A stretch of DNA of 64,000 nt from PFJX01 sp031426815. GTDB lineage: Bacteria > Pseudomonadota > Gammaproteobacteria > Burkholderiales > Thiobacillaceae. Below, piece after piece: positions 1-15,000 of this stretch. The stretch's first letter is position 1. Each line of letters begins with the position of its first letter. Made by a program: the position numbers and the translations under genes. The DNA is taken from assembly GCA_031426815.1 (NCBI GenBank), contig JASJPG010000014.1, positions 1 to 64,000 of the forward strand, in the 5' to 3' direction. The notes below the pieces were generated by a model. The model was not told the origin of the DNA, made no database searches, and worked only from the letters and a program-made list of their open reading frames with translations.

Positions 1-3000
1 CGCCGACGAATTCGTCCTTGCCCTTGCCGCCCTGGATGACGCTGCCGGCGCCGCCGGCGCCGCCGCTGATGATGGTGAACACATCGTTGCCGTCGCCGCC
101 CTCAAAATCGAGGCGCGCACTGATGCCTTCGCCGACATAGATCATGTCGTTGCCCTTGCCGCCGCGCGCATAGATGGTGTTGATGCTGCTGGCGGCATAG
201 CGGTGAGTCACGCCCATTGAAACGACGACGATTTCATCGTCCGCCGCATTGGTGTTGCTCTTGTCGTCGAGCGTGATCGACGCGGTCTCGTTGGTGGTGT
301 CGTCGTAGATATCGCCACTGCCGTAGCGGCCGGAGGTATCCCCCATGTTGAGGTAGAGCGTGCTGTCGATCTTGTGCGTGATGATCGGCGGCTCGGCCCA
401 ACTCCAGAAATAATCGCCCGACGCAGTGATGCCCATGATGGTGACGCTGGCCTGCAGGTAGGCGGAAGCCGGGGTCAGGTCGATGCTGCCGCTGAAGCCG
501 GCCAGGGTTTCATGAATTTTGAACAGGCCCATATCGATGTTGATATCGAGCGAGCCATAAACACTGGCGGCGATGCGCTTGTTGCCGATAGTGAGCGACA
601 TGCCGGCGTTGAGTTCGAGGATGGCCATGTCGACATGGAGATCGACCGAACCATGAATCTCGAAGTCGCCGTCCGATTCGATGTAGCCGCCGACATCGAT
701 CTGGATGAAGCCGAAAAAGTCGATGCTGGATTCGATTTCGAGCCGGAACACGTCGTCCTTCAACTCCATGCCGCCATGGAATTTCAGATCGAAGGCGAGG
801 ACATGGATGTTGCCATCGAGGTCGAGGTTGAACAGCGTGTTGGCGGCAATGACATGATCGCCCACCAGCGTCGTGTAATCCTCGTCGCCGGTATTGATTT
901 CCAGAATGGCATGCGCCTTGATGCCGATGATGCTCATGCCCAGCTCGATATCGGCTTCCATGCGCAACGCGAACATCAGATCGCCATCGGCCTGGGTCAT
1001 GAAGGCGATGGCGCCGTTGATGTCGATGTTGCCCAGCGCACCCAGTTCGAGCACCAGCTCGGCCGCCGCCTGCACGCCGGAATTGTCGATTTTCAGCGCC
1101 ATCGCGCCGGTCATAGATATCGTATCGAGCAGGCTGATGCCGGCGGACCCGGCGATGTAAAGCGATTCGGGCGTCAGATCGACATACACGAAAGGCTCGA
1201 TGGCATTCGGGTCGTCATCAGGATCGAGCGGATCGTCCTTGACGTCCTTGCTGTTGATCGCGCGCACCCGCTGCGCTTCGGTCGTGGTGTTGAGCTGCAG
1301 CAGGAAGTGGCCGTTGACCTTGAAGATGCCGCCATCGATCAGCGTCGATTCCGGACCGACACCGCCGACTTCAAGCGCGCCATAGATGCCGCCGGAAACG
1401 ATGCCCAACGTACCGGTCACCGCCAGCGGTTCCAGCACCGGCAGGTCGAGCGCGGCGCTGACCGTCAGCTCCATGCCGGATTCGGACACGACAATGCCGA
1501 ATTCGCCTTGCAGCAACAACGCATCGTCCAGCAGTGACAGGCTGCCTTCGCCGGTCAGCTGGATGTACATGCCGGTCCAGCTCGGTTTGCCCTCCGGCGT
1601 GGCGCCGATGGTGTACTGCCAGTTTGCGAACTGTGCCGGCGCGGTCAGGATGTTGTCGTCATCGTCCAGGTTGTCCTTGAACGACTCCGGCACGTCGTAA
1701 ACGATGTCCTGCTCGAAGGTGTTCATGGTGAACTGGAAGTGCACATCCAGACTGGCCAGATCGCCCAGATCGACGCCGGTGGAGAGTTCCAGGCGCGTGG
1801 CGATACCGAACTGGCCGCCGCGCATGCCGATCACCAGCAAGCCGGTGGCGTGTGTATCGAAGCGGAAGCTCTCCGGGCCGATGCCGGCGCTGACATCGGC
1901 GAATACGGTCAGGCCCTCGGATTCGCTCAGGCGGAAATCGAACACGCCATCCGCCTCGACCAATCCGTACAAATTCAGGTTGGCTTCGCCGAACACGCGC
2001 AGCAGCTGTTCGTCATACGTCAACACGATGGGTTCGGACGGGTTGCCGGTGGCAATCGCATAGCCCTGATTGACGATGTCGTCATTGGGATCGTCGTTCT
2101 GGTTGACGATCAGCGACGTGTCCCGCCAGGTGCTCTTGGAGAAATCGATGGTGGTGAAACCGAAATCGACGCCGGCACCGTCAAATGAAACGGCGCCGGT
2201 TTCGCTATCGCGGGTATAGCCCGTATTCAGGCTGGCGCGCAGACCGGTATTGAGGTCCAGGCGCAGACCCTGCGCATTCAGCACCACATCGTCCGGCGTG
2301 CCGACCAGGCCGATGTAGTCGATGTTCGCCTTGGCGGCCATGTACATGCCGACGTCGAGTCCGGTCAGGTCGATCTTCAGTTCTTTGGCGATGATGACGC
2401 CAATGTCGAGGTTGCGAATCGCCAGGCCGACGGCGGCATCGTTGACCTCGTCGGTCTCCTCGATACGGCCGTTGCCGTTGCTGTCCCAGAAATAACCATG
2501 CCCGCCCGAAGGCACGCCGATGAAGCCGTTTGCATCGTTGATGCCAATCGACAGTGAAGTGACGATGGTCTCGTCGCCGTTGGACAACGTCACGGTTTCG
2601 CTGCCCTTCTTGGTGAAGGCCATCGACGCGGACAACTGGACAAAACCAGCAAGATTGATCTCCGCGTAACCAATCTTGGCCTGGATGATTTCCTCGGTGA
2701 AATCGAGGAAGACGCCATTGTTGCCGCCTGCCGGCAGCATGAAACCGGCGCGATCGATCTTGCCGTTGGTGTTCTTGTCTTCGCTTTCCTGCAGGATACC
2801 GTCGACCGGGTTGTCGTTCAGTCCATCTTCGCCGACGTCGAGCACGCCATTGCGATTGAGGTCTTCGCCCAGGTCGAGCAAGTTGTCGCCATCGAGATCT
2901 TCAGTGAAATCCTTGAAGCTGTTGCTGAGCTTGTAGTTGATCGACGGCGGTCCGAACAATTGCAGGCCGGCGTTGACGATCACTTCGGTGGTCGGCTCGG

Positions 3001-6000
3001 GAATCGGCCAGTAGAACGTGTTGATGTTGACTTCGACATCCTCGGCGCGCACCGACAGGATGTCCTCGTCGACCCCGACCAACCCGGCATAACCCACCGT
3101 GGCCTTGGCCGAGATGAACATCGGCGTGTACGCCTCCAGGCCGGGAATCAGGTTGAACAACTTGGGCTTCATGATCGCCAGGCCGAAATCGACATCGTCG
3201 ATGACCAGACCGATCGCGCCCTCGTTGATGTTGTCGGGCAAGCCATCCGGAATCACCGCGCCGGTGTTGACGTCGATCGCCCCGGCCAGATCGGGGCCAT
3301 AGCGATACGGCCCGCCGACGCCGGCAAAACCGGTCAGGTTGGCGCCACCGATGGTCATCGCCTGCACCTGCAACGGCAGCGGGTTCAAGGTGGTGCCGAT
3401 CAATTCGCCCAACTGGGCGGCAATTGGGGCGAGGCCGCCCAAGTCCATCGCCACGGTGTAAACCTCGCCCATGCGGAAGGCGAGCGAGCCGCGCAGATGC
3501 AGGAATTCCGACACCTGAATCTCGGCCAGTCCGATGTCGATACCGATCAGGTCGTTGCCTTGCAGATCGAGATAAACCGGTTCGCCACCGGTCTCGATCT
3601 TGAGACCGGCCGGAACCGCCGGATTGCTGCCGGATGCCGCCTGTTCCGGGAAGGACATCTTGTAATCCGCGGTCGCACGCATGACGCCGCCGAACAATTT
3701 GCCACCCTGGTTGAGTTCGACGGTCACGTCGCTCGCGCGAATCTTCAGCACGTCACCAAAACCGTACGCGCCGATTTCATCGACATGGCCGGTCAGCGAG
3801 TAGAAGTTTTCGGTCTGGATCTTGCCGATGATCGGCAATTCCAGATTGGCCCGCATGATGGCCAGACCGAGATCGAGATTTTCGATGCCGAAACCGGTGA
3901 TGTCCTGCTCGTCGAACGACGCGTTCAGATCGACGTCACCCACGCCGATGAAAGCCGAGACATTGGAAGCGCCCAGCGTCATGCCATTGAAGGTGACACC
4001 GTTGATGCGCGAATAATCCTCCGAGATGCCGGCGTAGTTCTTGATGCCGTCGATGATGTTCGCGGCCGTCAGTTCGGGCACGCCGGGCAGTTGCGGGATA
4101 CCGAGCAGATCGTTCAGGCTGCCTGGAATGGCGCTGACGAGATTTTCGAAAATCGCGATTTCGGCAGGCAGACCGGTGTACATGCTGCCGACGAAGGTCT
4201 GGCCGAAATTGAGTTTGAAATCGCCCTGGAAGTGGACGAACTCGCCCAGATCCAGCGTCATGTCCGGCATTTCCAGCGACCCGAGCAGGTTCAGTCCAAT
4301 ATTGGGATCGAAGCCGATCGCGATATCGAGATCTTTGACAAACTCGACGGCGCTCTGCAGGAATTCCGGCGCACCGGACATATCGGGAATCAGGTCGCCC
4401 AGCGCGGACAGGCTCAAGCTGGGGAACAGGCTGCCGGTCTTGGGCAGTTCGAATTCAAGGTCGAAGCCGGTTTCGATCTCGATGAAATCGAAGATGCCGA
4501 TCTTGGCGTCCAGTCCCAGACGCAAGGACATGGCGTCGGCATCGAACTTGAATTCGTTGCCGGCGGTGCCGATCGGCACGCTCAAGCCGCCGCCGTCCAT
4601 CTTGCTGAAGTCGATATAGCCGGATGGCACCGGATAGTTGCCGACCTGCATCAAACCGACGTTGAAGCCGAGCACCAGGTCGGTCGCTTCCAGCGTCAGG
4701 AAGGGATCGGTGCCGACAATACCGGCGTACTCGGCTTCGGCATAGACGCTGAAGAAGTTGATCGGCAACGTGATCCCCGCCGAGACGGCAGGTTTGATCA
4801 TCGCGATGGAAACATCCAGGTTGTCGATGGCCAGACCGATGGCGTCTTCATTCGCGGTATCGGCGTCGGTAATGACGCCATCGCCGTTGGTATCGGTCCG
4901 GTACGGGCCGTTGATGCCGGCGAAGGCGTAGACATCCTGCGCCACGAGGATCAATGCATCGCCCGGTGCGGTGATGTCGGTAATGCCCGGAATCACGTAA
5001 TTCACCGCATCCAGCGTGCGTTTCTGGAAGGTGAAACCGCCCTGTAGCGTGAGAATGCCGGCCACATCGATCAAAGCCTTGCCCACGGTGGCTTCGATGA
5101 TCGCGTTGTCGTAATCGAGCAGCATCGGCTCGCCGCCGGTATTGATGCTGTACCCATCCCAGTCGTTGCCGGCGCCATCCTTGCTCAAGTCGGCAATGAA
5201 TCCGGTCAGGCTGCTGGTGTTGATGCCGACGCCGACATCCCCCAGGGTTAAATCGAAATACTCCTCGAAGCCGACAAAGCCGATGCCATCGGCCTGCGCC
5301 TTCAACGCGGTGAACTTGGTGTTCGGGGCGATGGCCGCCGCCAGCGGGTTCTCGACCACATTTTGTTGCGCCGTGGTGAAAATGCTCATGCCGAAATCGA
5401 AGTCGCTGATCTTCAGGCCGATGGCATCGTCCGCCAGATCTTCGGTATCGACCTTGCCATCATTATTCAGATCGCTGACCGGACCACCGACACCGACGAA
5501 GGCGTGCACGTTGTTGGCGCCGATTTCAATGCTGTTGGCCTTGACGCCGGTGATCGTGGTGTTGAGCGGTCCTTTGACAGTCAGCTCGACACCGCCACCG
5601 CGACGGAAGGCGAAATCGCCGGAAAGATGGACGAATTCGGACACCATCAACAAGGCGTCGCTGACCTGCGCCTCGATGAACGCGCCCTCGGAGAAGTCGA
5701 GCAACACGGGCGAGTCGCCCGCCGCGATTTCCAGACCGCCGGTAGCGGCAAAGCTGGCCACGAAATCCACGACCGGACGCTTGTCCGGCATGCCCTGCCA
5801 ACCCGAGCTCCAGTTGGTGCGGATTTCGATGTCCTGACCGGACAACTCGAAGATGCCTTCGCCGCCAGCCACCAGGAACTCGCTGGCCGAGGCACTCAGC
5901 GCGGTCATCTTGGGAATTTTCAGATTCGCATTGGTCGCCGTCATGATCGCCAGACCGACATCGATGTCGCTGACCACCAGGCCGAACAGGCCATCCTGAT

Positions 6001-9000
6001 CGCGGATCGGCGTGGCCGATTCGAAATCCGGATCGCCATAGCCGACGAACACATTCACATTGCTCATGCCGATGGTCAGCGCTTCGACCTCGACATTGGA
6101 CACACTGGTCCAGTCAGCCGAGACATCGGCGCCGGCGGCGGTGAGAGCGGTATAGGTGCTGGCCCACTGCAGATCCCCGAACGAGACACCGGTGTCGAGC
6201 GTGACCCGATAGCGCTGCCCCTTTTCGAAACTGAATGCGCCCTGGATATGGACGAACTGCTCGATTGCGAGCGTTGCCTGATCGACCCGAACCCCGATCT
6301 TGCCGCTGGTATAGGCAAGCATGACCGGATCGCCACCGGTGGCGATTTCCAGGCCGTCTGCGCCGAAGCTTGAAACGAAATCGACGTAGGGTTTGATCTG
6401 CGTGCCGGTCCAGGCCGTGCCCTGATTGGCTTCGACATGAATGCCGAGGGCTTCGAGGGTAAGGGAATCAACCCCGGTAAAGGCGACCTGATCGGCGCTG
6501 GCCGACAACGCCCAGAGGTTGCCGACGACCCGGTTCGGATCTTTGAAGAAGGTCAAGCCGAGATCGAGGTTTTCCACGACAAGGCCGACGGCGTCCGGAT
6601 CGCGTTCATCCAGATTATTGACTTCGCCATCGCCATTGCTGTCGACGAAATAGGGACCCGCGCCGACGAACACGTTGACGTCGGAAAGACCCAGGCTGTA
6701 GCTGTTCATCGCCACGTTTTCGAAGCGGCTGTAGCTGCCGTTATTAGCTGCCACCAATGCACTGGCACCGGCCGCCGAGGCCTGTGTCAGGTTGCTGAAA
6801 CCGGTCACCAAGTCGACGCTGACGCCGCTGCCCTTTTCCAGGCCGAAGCCGCCTTCGATGTAGAAAAAGTCGTCGATCTTGATCAGCGCATGGCCTATCT
6901 GGACGCCCAGCATGGAGCGATTGAAATCGATCGTGACCGGATCGCCGCCGGTGGCGATTTCATAGCCTGCCGCACCGTAGCTGGACTCGAAGTCGATATA
7001 CGGACTCAGCTTGAGCCCGGTCCAATTGCCGCCCTGGTTCATCTGCACAGTGAGGTCGGCGACTTCGAGTTGCATGAAGCCCCAGTCGATATCGACCAGC
7101 GAGCCCGGCAACGTCGCCTTCAGCGTGTACATCTTGGGAATGATCGCCTTCGGATCCACCGCCTTGGTGGCATTCAGAATCGCGAAGCCGACATCGATGT
7201 CTTCCAGCACGAAGAAGGGATCGTCGATATCGCCGATGGTGATCTTGACATCGGAGGCGCCGAAGCTGAGGCCATCCACCGGCAAGTCTTCGAAGCGGCT
7301 GTTGTCGGACGACAACAGTCCATCGAGTTTGAATTTCTGCAAATCGGCGGCAATCGCGCTAGCCTGCGCCGGCAGGACGCTGGGCAATCCGGTGATGACA
7401 TCGACCTTCATGCCGGAAGACTTCTCGAAAGCGAAGTTGCCCTCGATCTGGAAGAAATCGCCGATGTTGAGCAACGTGTCGGTCAAGCTGACGCCGATCA
7501 TGCCGCGGTCGTAATCGAACTGCAGCGGCGTGCCGGAAACGGTAGGCACACTGAGGCCATCGACGCCGAAGCTGGAAAGGAAATCGATGTAGGGATTGCC
7601 GAGCTTGCCGCCCTTCCAGGCGCTGCCCAGATTGGCATCGACCGACAGATGACCGACCTGGAACTTGAAGAAGTCCCAGTCGAGATCGAGCGGGTTGTCC
7701 CATTCCACCTGGATGGCGAACAGCTTGGGCACGATGGAATCCGGGTCGGCCAGCAAGGTCGAGTCCATCATCACCAGACCGAAGTCGATATTGTCCAGCG
7801 TGATGCCGAAGGCATCCGGGTTGGTGGTCTCGCCCAGGTCTTGGTCAAACAGACCGTTTTCGTTGGTATCGATGAAATACGGGCCGAGGCCAACGAAGAC
7901 ATCGATATCGCTGGCAGTCAGCAATAGCGTATCGACTGGCAAATCCTCGATGCGACTGTTGTCGGCGCTGAGGCCGTCGACCTTGTCCAGGCTGGTCTGC
8001 AAACCCGCCAGGCTGGTCGCGCCGCGCGCCGGCAAGCCGGTGGCGACATCGATTTCACGTCCGGCTGACTGCTCGAAGTAGATGCCGCCGCTGACGTAGA
8101 TGTAATCGGAAATGGCCAGTGTGGCGCGACCAATGGCGACGGCGGTCAGGCTGCCGCGCGTGCCGTCCATGTCCAGATCAATGCTGGCGCCGTTCGGGCC
8201 GGTGGCGACGCTCATCGCGTTCGCATCGGCGAAATCGACTACTGCAAGCTGGGTCGTCCCCACCTTGCCGGCACGATTGAGCTCGACCGAAATATCTTGC
8301 GCCGCCACGGTGATGGCATCGATGCCGACAAACGAGACGGAATCGACATTGGCCTTCAGCGCGGTCCACTTCTGCGCCGGAACAGCCTGGTTGGTCATCA
8401 GCGCGAGGCCGAATTCGACACCTTCCAGTTTCAAGCCCAATTCTTCGTCAGTGCCGCCATTGACCCCGGCAAAAGCGTCGACGCCGGACGCACCGATGGT
8501 CAGCAAGTCGACGCTGACTGCGTCGCCGTTGGCCAGCACGATGCTGTCGGTGCTCTTCTCGATGGCGAAATCGCCGGCAATCTGGACGAAACCGAACAAG
8601 TCGATATCGAGATAACCGCGCACCTGCAGCAAGGTGCCTCTGGCGCCATCCATGCTGAGATCAAAGCCGCTGTCGGGTCCGGTAGTGACCGTCAGCGCGG
8701 TCTTGCCGGTGCTGTAATCGACCACCACGGTTTCAGCGAGCTTGGCCGGCGTGGTCACGGTGGAGCCTTCCTGCTCGACGACCAGGCTGGCGTCGACTGC
8801 ACCGGCGTTGGCATTGACCACCAGGTCGGCGACATCGACGCCGGCCAGGCCGCCGCCGAAGCGAACGGTCAAATCCTGACCATTCCAGAAGCTGGCGGTA
8901 ATCTGAGCGTCGGCGAGTCCTACAAAAGCGACATCCAGTGCAGCCTGCACATCTGCCAGCGTGGCATCGAGCGCAATGTCCGTCGTCGTGTAGGTCTGTC

Positions 9001-12000
9001 CGCCGTGCGTGAGGCTCAAGCTGAAATCACCCGCCTTGGCATCGGTAACCAGCGCAATGCGCTGCTCTTCGCCGACAGCATCGGCGCCCGCGCTGATTTC
9101 CCACGGTTTGACCGTAGCCAGGTCGAGATCGCCAAAGTGGCTGGTGAAGTTGGCGATGTTCTGCGCCGCCAGTTCACCCTGGAACTGCACCTTGTAGCTG
9201 GCAACCTGGCCGGCGCTGTTGGCGGCGTCGAAGCTGACCACGACATTGCCGGCGCCGATGGCGCTCATCGCTTCCAGCGCGGCCTGGATGTTCGCCGCCA
9301 TTTCGTCGTTGTCGGCGCTGTACTGAATATCGCCGCTCATCACGCCGGCGTATTCGATCTGGAAGCTGCCGGACGCTTCGGTGGCGTCGGGGTTGAGCCC
9401 GACTTTGAGGTCGGCCAGGCTCTTGCCGGCCAGGTTGCCGCCGAAGGCGATCTGGTAGGCGTTGTCGCCGCCCAGCGTGACCGTGGCGCTGCCGATGCCA
9501 GCGATGGCGGTGTTCAGCGCGGTCTGCACTTGCGCGGCGCTGGCGCCGAAGGCGAGTTCGGCGCTGGTGTAGGCCTGGTTGTTGTAGCTCAAGCTGAGCG
9601 TGAAGCTGCCGCTGGCGACGGTGTCGATCAGGACGCGCTGGGTTTCGCCGTTGCCGCCACCGCCCTGCTTGACGTTGTACGGCAGCACTTCGCCGCTCAT
9701 GGTTTCGCTGATGCTGATGTCGGCGATGTCGGTGTTGGCGAGGCTGCCGAGGAATTCGATGATGTAGCGGTGGCCGCTGCTGTTGCCGTTGTCGAAGGTG
9801 ACGACGACGCCGGAGGTGACGTTGAGCAGCGCTTCGAACGCTTCGCGGATGTAGCGTTTGTTGTTGGTGATGTCGTTCTGGGCGAAGCGCACCGTTTCCG
9901 TGTCGCTGCCCAGCGTGATGTTGTAGGTGCCGCTGGAGCTGTACGGGGTGGTGAAGACGATGGCTTTGGTTTCGTTGCCGCCGGTCGTGGCAGCGGCGAT
10001 CTGGCTGACTTCGACGTCGATCGCCGGCGGTGCGCTGCGTAGCGTTTCGATGCTGATGCGCTTTTCTTCGTCGATGCCGGCTTGCGCGGCAACCGTCTGA
10101 CTGACGCTGCTGCTGATCGTCGCCGCGGCAGTGCTCAGCGTGATGCCGCTGACGTTGTCACCAGCCAGGGCGCCGACGAACTCGACCTGATAGCCGGCAA
10201 TACGGTTACCCGTCACCAGCACATTGCCGGCGCCGATGCCGTCCAGGCTCTCCAGCGCGGTTTTAAGTTCGGCAATCACCTGCGCGTTGGTTTCGCGTCC
10301 GTCGATATCGAGCAGTGCGCTATCGCTGCCCATGCTCAGGGTCAAACTGCCGACGCTGTCAGGACTGAGCGTAAGCCGCATCAGCGTGTTCTCGCTGACG
10401 CTGCTGGCGGCCTGCGCTGCCAGGGTAATGCCCTGGTTGACATTCACTTCCAGGTTTTCGACCGCCATGGTCAGGCCGTCGACGCCGACAAATGCGGCCA
10501 GGCCGGCAGTGGCTTGCAGACTGGTGAACTTGTGCGCCGGATTCTTCCGGTCGGTCATCAGGGCCAATGCAAAGTTGCTCTCGCCGAGCGCGATGCCGAG
10601 CGCATCGGCGTTCGGGGTGTCGTCGTCGTCAATGACGCCATCGTTGTTGCTATCGACCAGATAAGGTCCATTGATACCGGCAAATGCATTGATATTGCTG
10701 CCGCCCAGCGTGACCAGATCGACATCGATCTCGTCGCCATTCGACAACATGACGCTGCCGGTCGATTTTTCGAAGGCAAACCCGCCTTCGACACTGAAGA
10801 AGCCGAACACATCCAGGTGCAGATTGGCCGCCAGCTTGATCACAGCGCCCTCGGCGCCATCCATGTTCAGATCGAGCGTGCTGGACGGGCCGGTCGCCAC
10901 TGCCAGATTGTTGTTGGCGTAATCGACCAGGGCGCCATCGACACTGGCCTGGTTGATGGCCACCTGAATATCGGTCGCCGCCACCGTCAGACCGTCAACC
11001 CCGACAAACGCGGCGCCGCCCGCCGTCGCCTGCAAACTGGTCCATTTCCGCGTCGGCGTCGTCTTGTCGGTGAGTAGCGCGAGGCCGAAATCGACCTCGC
11101 TCAATTCGAGCCCGAGTTGATCCGCCTGGCCGCCATTGAGACCGGCGAAGGCATTCAGATCGTTACCGCCGATGGTCAACAGATCGACCGAAACCGCCTC
11201 GCCGGTGGACAAGGTGACATCCGCGCTGGACTTCTCGAAAGCCAGATCGCCTTCGAGCTGGAAGAAGCCGAACAGATCGAGTTCCAGATGACCGGCGGCG
11301 CGGATCATCGCGCCTCGCGCGCCATCCATGCTCAAGTCCAGACTGGCATCCGGCCCGGTCGCCACGGTCAGCGGCGCGGCGAGGAAGTCGACCACATTGC
11401 CGTTCACATCGGCCTGATTGATCTGCACCAACAGATCGGTGGCGGAGACGGCTATGCCATCGAGGCCGACAAATCCGACCGAACCGGCACTGGCTTGCAG
11501 CGCGGTCCACTTGCGCGCCGGATCGACGCTGCCGACGGCTACCTTTTCCGTCATCAACGCCAGGCCGAAATCGACGTCGGCCAGTGCCAGGCCGAGCGCG
11601 TCGGCGCTACCGCCGTTGACACCGGCAAAGGCGTCCAGATTGCTGGCGCCGATGGTGAGCAGATCGACCTGGACGTTTTCGGCGGGAGTGGCCGCATTGC
11701 CGTCGGTATCAGCCAAGGTGACCGTTGCGGACTTTTTCTCCAGCGCGAAACCACCATCGGCCTGGAAGAAACCGAATACATCGAGTTCCAGATTGCCGCT
11801 GGCTTTCAGCAAGGTGCCATCGGCACCATCCATGTCGAGCGTGAGGCTGCTGCTCGGACCGGTGGTGATGACCAGATCGTCGCTGCTGTAATCGACGACC
11901 GCGTAGGCGCCGCCAGCGCTGTTGATCGACACCGAAATATCGCTCGCCGCCAGGGTCAGTCCATCGACACCGATCAGCGCGGCCGAATCGACTTCGGCTT

Positions 12001-15000
12001 GCAGGCTGGTCCACTGGCGCATTGCGCCGCCCCGCTCTTTCACCGCCGCCATGGCAAAACTGGCGCCGACCAATTGCAGGCCGAGCGCGTCTTCCGTGCC
12101 GCCATTGAGGCCGGCGAAGGCATAAACGTCGTTGGCGCCGATGGTCAGCAGATCGACCGTCACTGCTTCCGCCGGCGTCGCCGGGTTGTCATCGGTATCG
12201 GCCAGCGTGACCTGCCCGGCCTTCTTCTCGAAGGCGAAGTCGCCCTCGACCTGGAAGAAGCCGAACACATCGAGATCGAGATGGCCGCTGGCCTTCAGCA
12301 CCTTGCCCTCGGCGCCGTCCATGTCCAGCGTCATGTCCAGACCCGGACCGGTCGGTACGAGCATCGGCATGGCACTGAAATCGACCACCGTGCCGTCGAG
12401 CGCGGCATCGGTGACCACCACGGAAATGGTGTCCGCCGCCAGGGTCAGGCCTTCGATGCCGACCAGGCCGACCTCGCCCGCCTCCGCCTTGAGGCCCATC
12501 CACTTGCGCGCCGGCGTGGTGCTACCAGCCGCCATCTGTTCGCTCATCAACGCCAGAGCGAAACTGGTATCGCTCAATTCCAGGCCCATGGCGTCATCCG
12601 TACCGCCGTTGATGCCGGCGAAGGCGCTGATGCCGGCGCCGCCGATGGTGAGCAGGTCGACGTCGATTTCCGTGCCGCCGGCGTCGTTGAGCAGCAGGGC
12701 GGTGCTGGATTTCTCGAACGCGAAGCCGCCGCTGACCTGGAAGAAGCCGTACACGTCGAGCGTGAGGTTGCCGCTGGCGCGCAGCAGTTCGCCGACGCTG
12801 CCATCCATTGCCAGCGTCTGGCTGCTGCTCGGGCCGGTGGCGACTGCCAGCGGCATGGCGAGCCAGTCGATCAGGCTGGCGTCGCTGGCGGCCTGGTTGA
12901 TTTCCAGGCTCAGCGTGTCGGCGGTGACTTCCAGGCCGTCCAGGCCGACCAGATCAATCGTGCCCGCCGTGGCGGAGAGCGCGGTCCATTTGCGCGCGAT
13001 GTTCTGCTGGTCGCTGGCAATCGCCAGCGCGAAGTTCACTTCCTGCAGTTCGAGACCGATCGCACCCGCTGTGCCGCCGCCGACACCGGCAAACGCGTCG
13101 ACGCCGCTGGCGCCGATGCTCAGCAGGTCGACCTTGACCACGTCCGCCGGGACGGCGTCGCTCGGGTCGCTGTCCGCCAGGGTCACCGTCTCGGTGCTCT
13201 TCTCGATGGCGAAGCCGCCTTCCAGTTGCACGAAGCCGAACAGGTCCACCGTCAGGTTGCCCGAGGCTTGTAGCAACTCGCCTTTGGCGCCGTCCATGCT
13301 GAGGTCAAGGCTGGCGCCGTTGGGGCCGGTGGCGACGGCCAGTTCGGTCGCGCCCGCGCTGTAGTCGACCACCAGGGTCTGCGCCGGTTTGGCCGGCGTG
13401 ATTTCAGTCTGCCCGATTTGCGCTTGCGTCAGTTCCGCCGTACCCGCTTCGGCGCTGGCAGTCACTTGCATCGCCGCGACGTTGACGCCGGCCAGGTTGC
13501 CGCCGAATTGGACTTTCAGCGTTGCGCCGGTCCAGACAGTAGCTTTGACTTCGGCGCCCGCCAGGCTGGCAAAGGCGGCGTCGAGCGCGGCTTGCACGTC
13601 GGCCAGCGTGGCGTCGAGGGCGAGGTTTTCTGTCGTGTAGCTCTGGCCGCCGTGGCTCAGGCTGAGGCTGAATTGGCCGGCGCTGGCGTCACTGGTCAGG
13701 GTGATCTGTTGTTCTTCGGCGACGGCTTCGGCGCCGGCGCTGATTTCCCACGGTTTGACCGTGGCCAGGTCGAGGTCGCCGAAGTGGCTGGTGAAGTTGG
13801 CGATGTTCTGGTCGCCCAGGGCGCCCTGGAAGCTGATCTTGTAGCTGGCGACCTTGTCCGTGCTGGCGGCGGCGTCATAGCTGACGATGACGTTGCCGGC
13901 GCCGATGTCTGCGTGCGCTTGCAGCGCGGCCTGGATGTTGGCGGCTTGCGTGGCGGTATCGGCACTGTATTGGATGGCGCCGGTGTTGGTGCCCAGGTAT
14001 TCGATCTGGAAGCTGCCGGACGCTTCTGTGGCGTCGGGGTTGAGGCCGACTTGCAGGTCGGCCAGGTTCTTGCCGGCCAGGTTGCCGCCGAAGGTGATCT
14101 GGTAGGAGGCGTCGCCGCCCAGCGTGACCGTGGCGTTGCCGATGCCGGCGATGGCGGTGTTCAACGCGGTCTGCACTTGTGCGGCGCTGGCGCCGAAGGC
14201 GAGTTCGGCGCTGGTGTAGGTCTGGTTGTTGTAGCTCAGGCTGAGCGTGAAGCTGCCGCTGGCGACGGTGTCGATCAGGACGCGCTGGGTTTCGCCGTTG
14301 CCGCCACCGCCCTGCTTGACGTTGTACGGCAGCACTTCGCCGCTCATGGTTTCGCTGATGCTGATGTCGGCGATGTCGGTGTTGGCGAGGCTGCCGAGGA
14401 ATTCGATGATGTAGCGGTGGCCGCTGCTGTTGCCGTTGTCGAAGGTGACGACGACGCCGGAGGTGACGTTGAGCAGCGCTTCGAACGCTTCGCGGATGTA
14501 GCGTTTGTTGTTGGTGATGTCGTTCTGGGCGAAGCGCACCGTTTCCGTGTCGCTGCCCAGCGTGATGTTGTAGGTGCCGCTGGAGCTGTACGGGGTGGTG
14601 AAGACGATGGCTTTGGTTTCGTTGCCGCCGGTCGTGGCGGCAGTCAGTTGGCTGACTTCGACGTCGATCGCCGGCGGTGCGCTGCGTTGCGTTTCGATGC
14701 TGAGGCGCTTTTCTTCGTCAATGCCGGCTTGCGCGGTTTGCGTGGTGCTGACGCTGGTGCTGATGGCGGCGGCGCTGCTGGCGACCGTGAGGCCGGCGAC
14801 GTCGGTGCCGGCCAGGCTGCCGATGAATTCGATGCTGTAGCCTTCGAAGCGGCTGCCGGTGATGGCGACGTTGCCGGCGCCGATGCCGGTGAGGCTTTCC
14901 AGGCCGGCGGTAAGTTTCTGGATGACTTCGAGGTTGCTCTCAGTGCCGCTCAGGCTGACCGCGGCGCTGTCGCCGTTGTAGCCGAAGTCGAGCCTGCCGG

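Larger units (their letters stand above)
8640..13298 (-). repeat. Super-repeat copy 2 inside the giant gene (~4.66 kb)
   Basis: Second copy of the super-repeat, with AFAG-type cores near 13088, 12620, 12110, 11625, 11150 and 10680, then the beta-sandwich block at ~10.4-8.7 kb. Most of it has diverged from copy 1, but two patches are base-for-base identical. The module with its core near 10680 carries an EF-hand-like loop (SNNDGVIDDDD) that the matching module of copy 1 (15270) lacks. Confidence 0.8.

Noticed and set aside
2960..5047. A 695-codon open frame on the plus strand
   Set aside because: It lies antisense to the giant gene, in the high-GC mirror frame, is rich in Asp/Glu/Arg/Val without domain motifs, and repeats with the modules of the real gene. 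The same holds for the plus-strand frames at 374-1537, 6437-7927, 8297-10042, 11117-13273, 13418-15241 and 15326-18143.
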